NCBI GenBank assembly: GCA_947448725.1
Contig: CANFOM010000004.1
Coordinates: 62,001-126,000 of the forward strand
Length of the DNA stretch: 64,000 nucleotides
Direction: 5' to 3'
Source of the DNA: Bacteroidota bacterium
Lineage (GTDB): Bacteria > Bacteroidota > Bacteroidia > Chitinophagales > Chitinophagaceae
The notes beneath the pieces are model-generated. The model saw only the letters and a list, made by a program, of their open reading frames with translations, did no database searches and was not told the origin of the DNA. Shown here piece after piece: positions 61,944 to 64,000 of the stretch (its first letter is position 1; every line of letters starts with the position of its first letter). Made by a program: the position numbers and the translations under genes.

Positions 61944-64000
61944 TTAGAGATTTTGTAGAAATGCATTTAATTCTGCCTCGGTTTTATACAGCACTTCTCT
62001 TGGCTTACTCCCCTGACTTGGTCCAACCAATCCAGCAGACTCTAATTGATCCATTAACCTACCTGCTCTATTGTAGCCTAATTTCATTCTTCTTTGAATT
62101 AATGAGGTAGATCCCATTTGCGCATGTACTATCAATTTGGCAGCTTCTTCAAATAATACATCCCTGGCTCCTGAATCAAAATTACCTGCGTCCATTTCTT
62201 TTTCATCAATGTATTCAGGTAATAGAAATGCTTGAGGATATCCTTTTTGTTCTGCTATAAAGGAACATACTCGATCCACTTCGGGGGTGTCCACAAAAGC
62301 ACATTGCAAACGTGTAATCTCTCCATTGTAACTAACCAGCATATCACCTTTACCAATTAACTGCTCTGCACCACCAGCATCTAAAATAGTTCTACTATCA
62401 ATTTTACTGGACACTTTAAAAGCAATACGTGCAGGGAAATTTGCTTTAATGGTTCCTGTTATAATATTGACACTTGGTCTTTGGGTTGCAATAATTAAAT
62501 GGATCCCAACGGCTCTCGCCAACTGTGCTAAACGGGCAATAGGCATTTCTACTTCCTTACCCGCTGTCATAATTAAATCGGCAAACTCATCCACTACTAA
62601 AACTATAAAAGGTAAAAATTGATGGCCTTTTTCTGGATTTAATTTTCGGGAAGTAAATTTCTCATTGTATTCTTTGATATTTCTACAACCTGCCTCTTTT
62701 AATAAATCATACCTATTGTCCATTTCAATACACAAAGCATTTAAGGTATTGATTACTTTTTTAGTATCCGTAATAATGGCATCTTCTTCTCCTGGTAATT
62801 TTGCTAAAAAATGTTTTTCAATTACTCGGTACAAACTCAGCTCTACTTTTTTAGGATCTACCAAAACAAATTTTAATTGTGAAGGATGTTTCTTATATAA
62901 TAGGGAAACTAAAATTGCATTTAATCCTACCGACTTTCCTTGACCAGTTGCACCTGCCATTAACAAGTGTGGCATGCTCGCTAAATCCACTATGAAATTT
63001 TCGTTGTCAATTTTTTTACCAATAGCAATGGGCAATGAAAATTTACTGGTCTGAAATTTTTCACTGGCCAATAAGGTTTTCATACTCACCACCGACTTGC
63101 GAATATTAGGTACTTCAATACCAATGGTACCTTTACCAGGTATTGGAGCAATAATACGTATACCCAATGCAGCCAAGCTTAAAGCAATATCATCTTCTAA
63201 GTTTTTAATACGACTTATACGTACGCCAGGCGCGGGTACAATCTCATATAAAGTAACCGTAGGACCAACTGTAGCTGCAATTCGCTGAATAGCAATATCG
63301 TAATTTTTTAAGGTCGCTATAATTTGATTTTTATGCGTTTCTAATTCCTCTGGGTCTTGTACAATTTTTTCAGAGCCATGGGTCTCTAATAAATTTAAAT
63401 GCGGGTACTTATAATTTTTTAAATCAAGCGTAGCATCATATTGTGTACCAATACTACCTATAGGAACTATCACTTCTTTGGCCACATCTTTTATTTCTAA
63501 ATCCAGGTCTTCTAAAAGTTCTCCATTAAAATCTTCAATATTGGTTTTAGGTTCTAGAATTTCAACCGGCTCTTCTTTTAAAGTGGGGGCTAATTCAATA
63601 TGAGGAATATTGTTTGTTTCTTCCACCAAATCAATTTCATCAAAGGAAGTTTCATTGGATGTATCAGTAGGGCTTGTTTCATTTTTTAAAGTATTCGCAC
63701 TAAAAGCAGCAGGTTCTTCTTTAGGCTCAGGCGCATTCAAATCCCATTCTTGTTTTACCGCTTCTTCCGTATCCTCACTTACGAAAGCTTCTTCTTTTTT
63801 CTTAGGTAATAAAAAATTAAAACTAGGTACTTTGAAAATGGGATTAAATCTCCAAATGATATAACAGAGTCCTGCCACTAATAGTAAAGATCCGGTACCA
63901 AAACTGCCAATCCATTTAATTAACCAGCTACTACAATATTCTCCCATTGCCCCACCCCAAGAAAATAAAGATCCTTGAGTAACAAAAGCAAAGGAGGTAC
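61944..64000 (-). CDS. ftsK: DNA translocase FtsK/SpoIIIE (5' end outside the window)
   Basis: Septal DNA pump that clears chromosomes and activates dimer resolution. The reading frame stays open from the window edge (64000) through the ATG at 63947, with FtsK-like membrane-adjacent residues, so the first codons and most N-terminal helices are missing here. Visible parts are one membrane segment (about GSFGTGSLLLVAGLCYIIW), an acidic linker, and the motor with Walker A GATGQGKS and Walker B-like FIVLVVDEFADL. The C-terminal winged-helix gamma domain (RRMKLGYNRAGRLMDQLES) recognises KOPS-type sites. The frame extends past the ATG at 63947, so that is not the true start. Confidence 0.94.
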   Translation of the reverse strand, partial: TSFAFVTQGSLFSWGGAMGEYCSSWLIKWIGSFGTGSLLLVAGLCYIIWRFNPIFKVPSFNFLLPKKKEEAFVSEDTEEAVKQEWDLNAPEPKEEPAAFSANTLKNETSPTDTSNETSFDEIDLVEETNNIPHIELAPTLKEEPVEILEPKTNIEDFNGELLEDLDLEIKDVAKEVIVPIGSIGTQYDATLDLKNYKYPHLNLLETHGSEKIVQDPEELETHKNQIIATLKNYDIAIQRIAATVGPTVTLYEIVPAPGVRISRIKNLEDDIALSLAALGIRIIAPIPGKGTIGIEVPNIRKSVVSMKTLLASEKFQTSKFSLPIAIGKKIDNENFIVDLASMPHLLMAGATGQGKSVGLNAILVSLLYKKHPSQLKFVLVDPKKVELSLYRVIEKHFLAKLPGEEDAIITDTKKVINTLNALCIEMDNRYDLLKEAGCRNIKEYNEKFTSRKLNPEKGHQFLPFIVLVVDEFADLIMTAGKEVEMPIARLAQLARAVGIHLIIATQRPSVNIITGTIKANFPARIAFKVSSKIDSRTILDAGGAEQLIGKGDMLVSYNGEITRLQCAFVDTPEVDRVCSFIAEQKGYPQAFLLPEYIDEKEMDAGNFDSGARDVLFEEAAKLIVHAQMGSTSLIQRRMKLGYNRAGRLMDQLESAGLVGPSQGSKPREVLYKTEAELNAFLQNL

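Noticed and set aside
1..64000. CRISPR arrays, tRNA/rRNA genes, insertion sequences, phage or defence genes
   Set aside because: No regularly spaced repeats, no cloverleaf or rRNA-like blocks in the gaps, and no transposase, integrase or restriction-like proteins were recognised.

Overview
The window is an AT-rich chromosomal segment of a Bacteroidota bacterium, most likely a low-GC member of the Chitinophagaceae or a close relative. The placement rests on family content: a SusC/SusD pair, DUF4294 and DUF3078 proteins, a bacterial serine palmitoyltransferase, a UxaC/UxuA/SDR uronate route and a Cys-type CcmE. It also rests on promoters matching the Bacteroidota -7 consensus TAnnTTTG. The genus is not resolvable by eye. 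I see no rRNA, tRNA, CRISPR array, insertion sequence, prophage or defence island. No gap between genes exceeds 300 bases. The genes are mostly housekeeping with one clear catabolic cluster.

Layout. 1-4.8 kb: an orphan SusC/SusD outer-membrane uptake pair closed by a strong bidirectional terminator. 4.9-13.3 kb: a small exported protein, rlmH, a rhomboid protease, tilS, glnS, a DUF4294 protein and the cytochrome c maturation genes ccmF and ccmE. 13.4-19.1 kb: a tight plus-strand run of a membrane protein, an uncharacterised radical SAM protein, an EamA exporter, a TSUP permease, a TonB-like protein and folC. 19.1-22.6 kb: a DinB/YfiT-like protein, a lone ABC ATPase, purK and a DUF3078 protein. 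22.8-27.2 kb: the miaB - sigma-54 activator - lptE - TPR-like - secG operon with its terminator. 27.2-38.8 kb: mltG, a YihY membrane protein, serine palmitoyltransferase, a PafA-type phosphatase, a tiny Cys/His-rich exported protein, icd, an Nramp-UspA fusion, a lipoprotein and an alpha-glucan phosphorylase homologue.

38.9-48.5 kb is an eight-gene minus-strand operon. It encodes the full D-glucuronate route (UxaC isomerase, SDR fructuronate reductase, UxuA dehydratase, KdgK, Eda) and a hexuronate transporter. It ends in a Sec-exported double DUF1080 protein and a Tat-exported Gfo/Idh/MocA oxidoreductase, which together suggest a 3-keto-glycoside step outside the cytoplasm that feeds sugar acids into the pathway. 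48.7-64 kb holds ubiX, clpC, a STAS-like protein, dnaG, a secreted beta-helix protein, a DUF3052-like/YdeI-like protein, plsY, prmA, pnp, rpsO, a LolA-like protein and an ftsK cut by the window edge.

No complete new system stands out. The observations most worth following are: a GT35 phosphorylase homologue with Thr where the PLP-binding Lys should be; the uronate operon joined to 3-keto-glycoside enzymes; the radical SAM protein with an extra cysteine cluster; a 54-residue mature Cys/His-rich protein; a long intergenic inverted repeat near 58.47 kb; and an in-frame 28-bp repeat of the icd 3' end.
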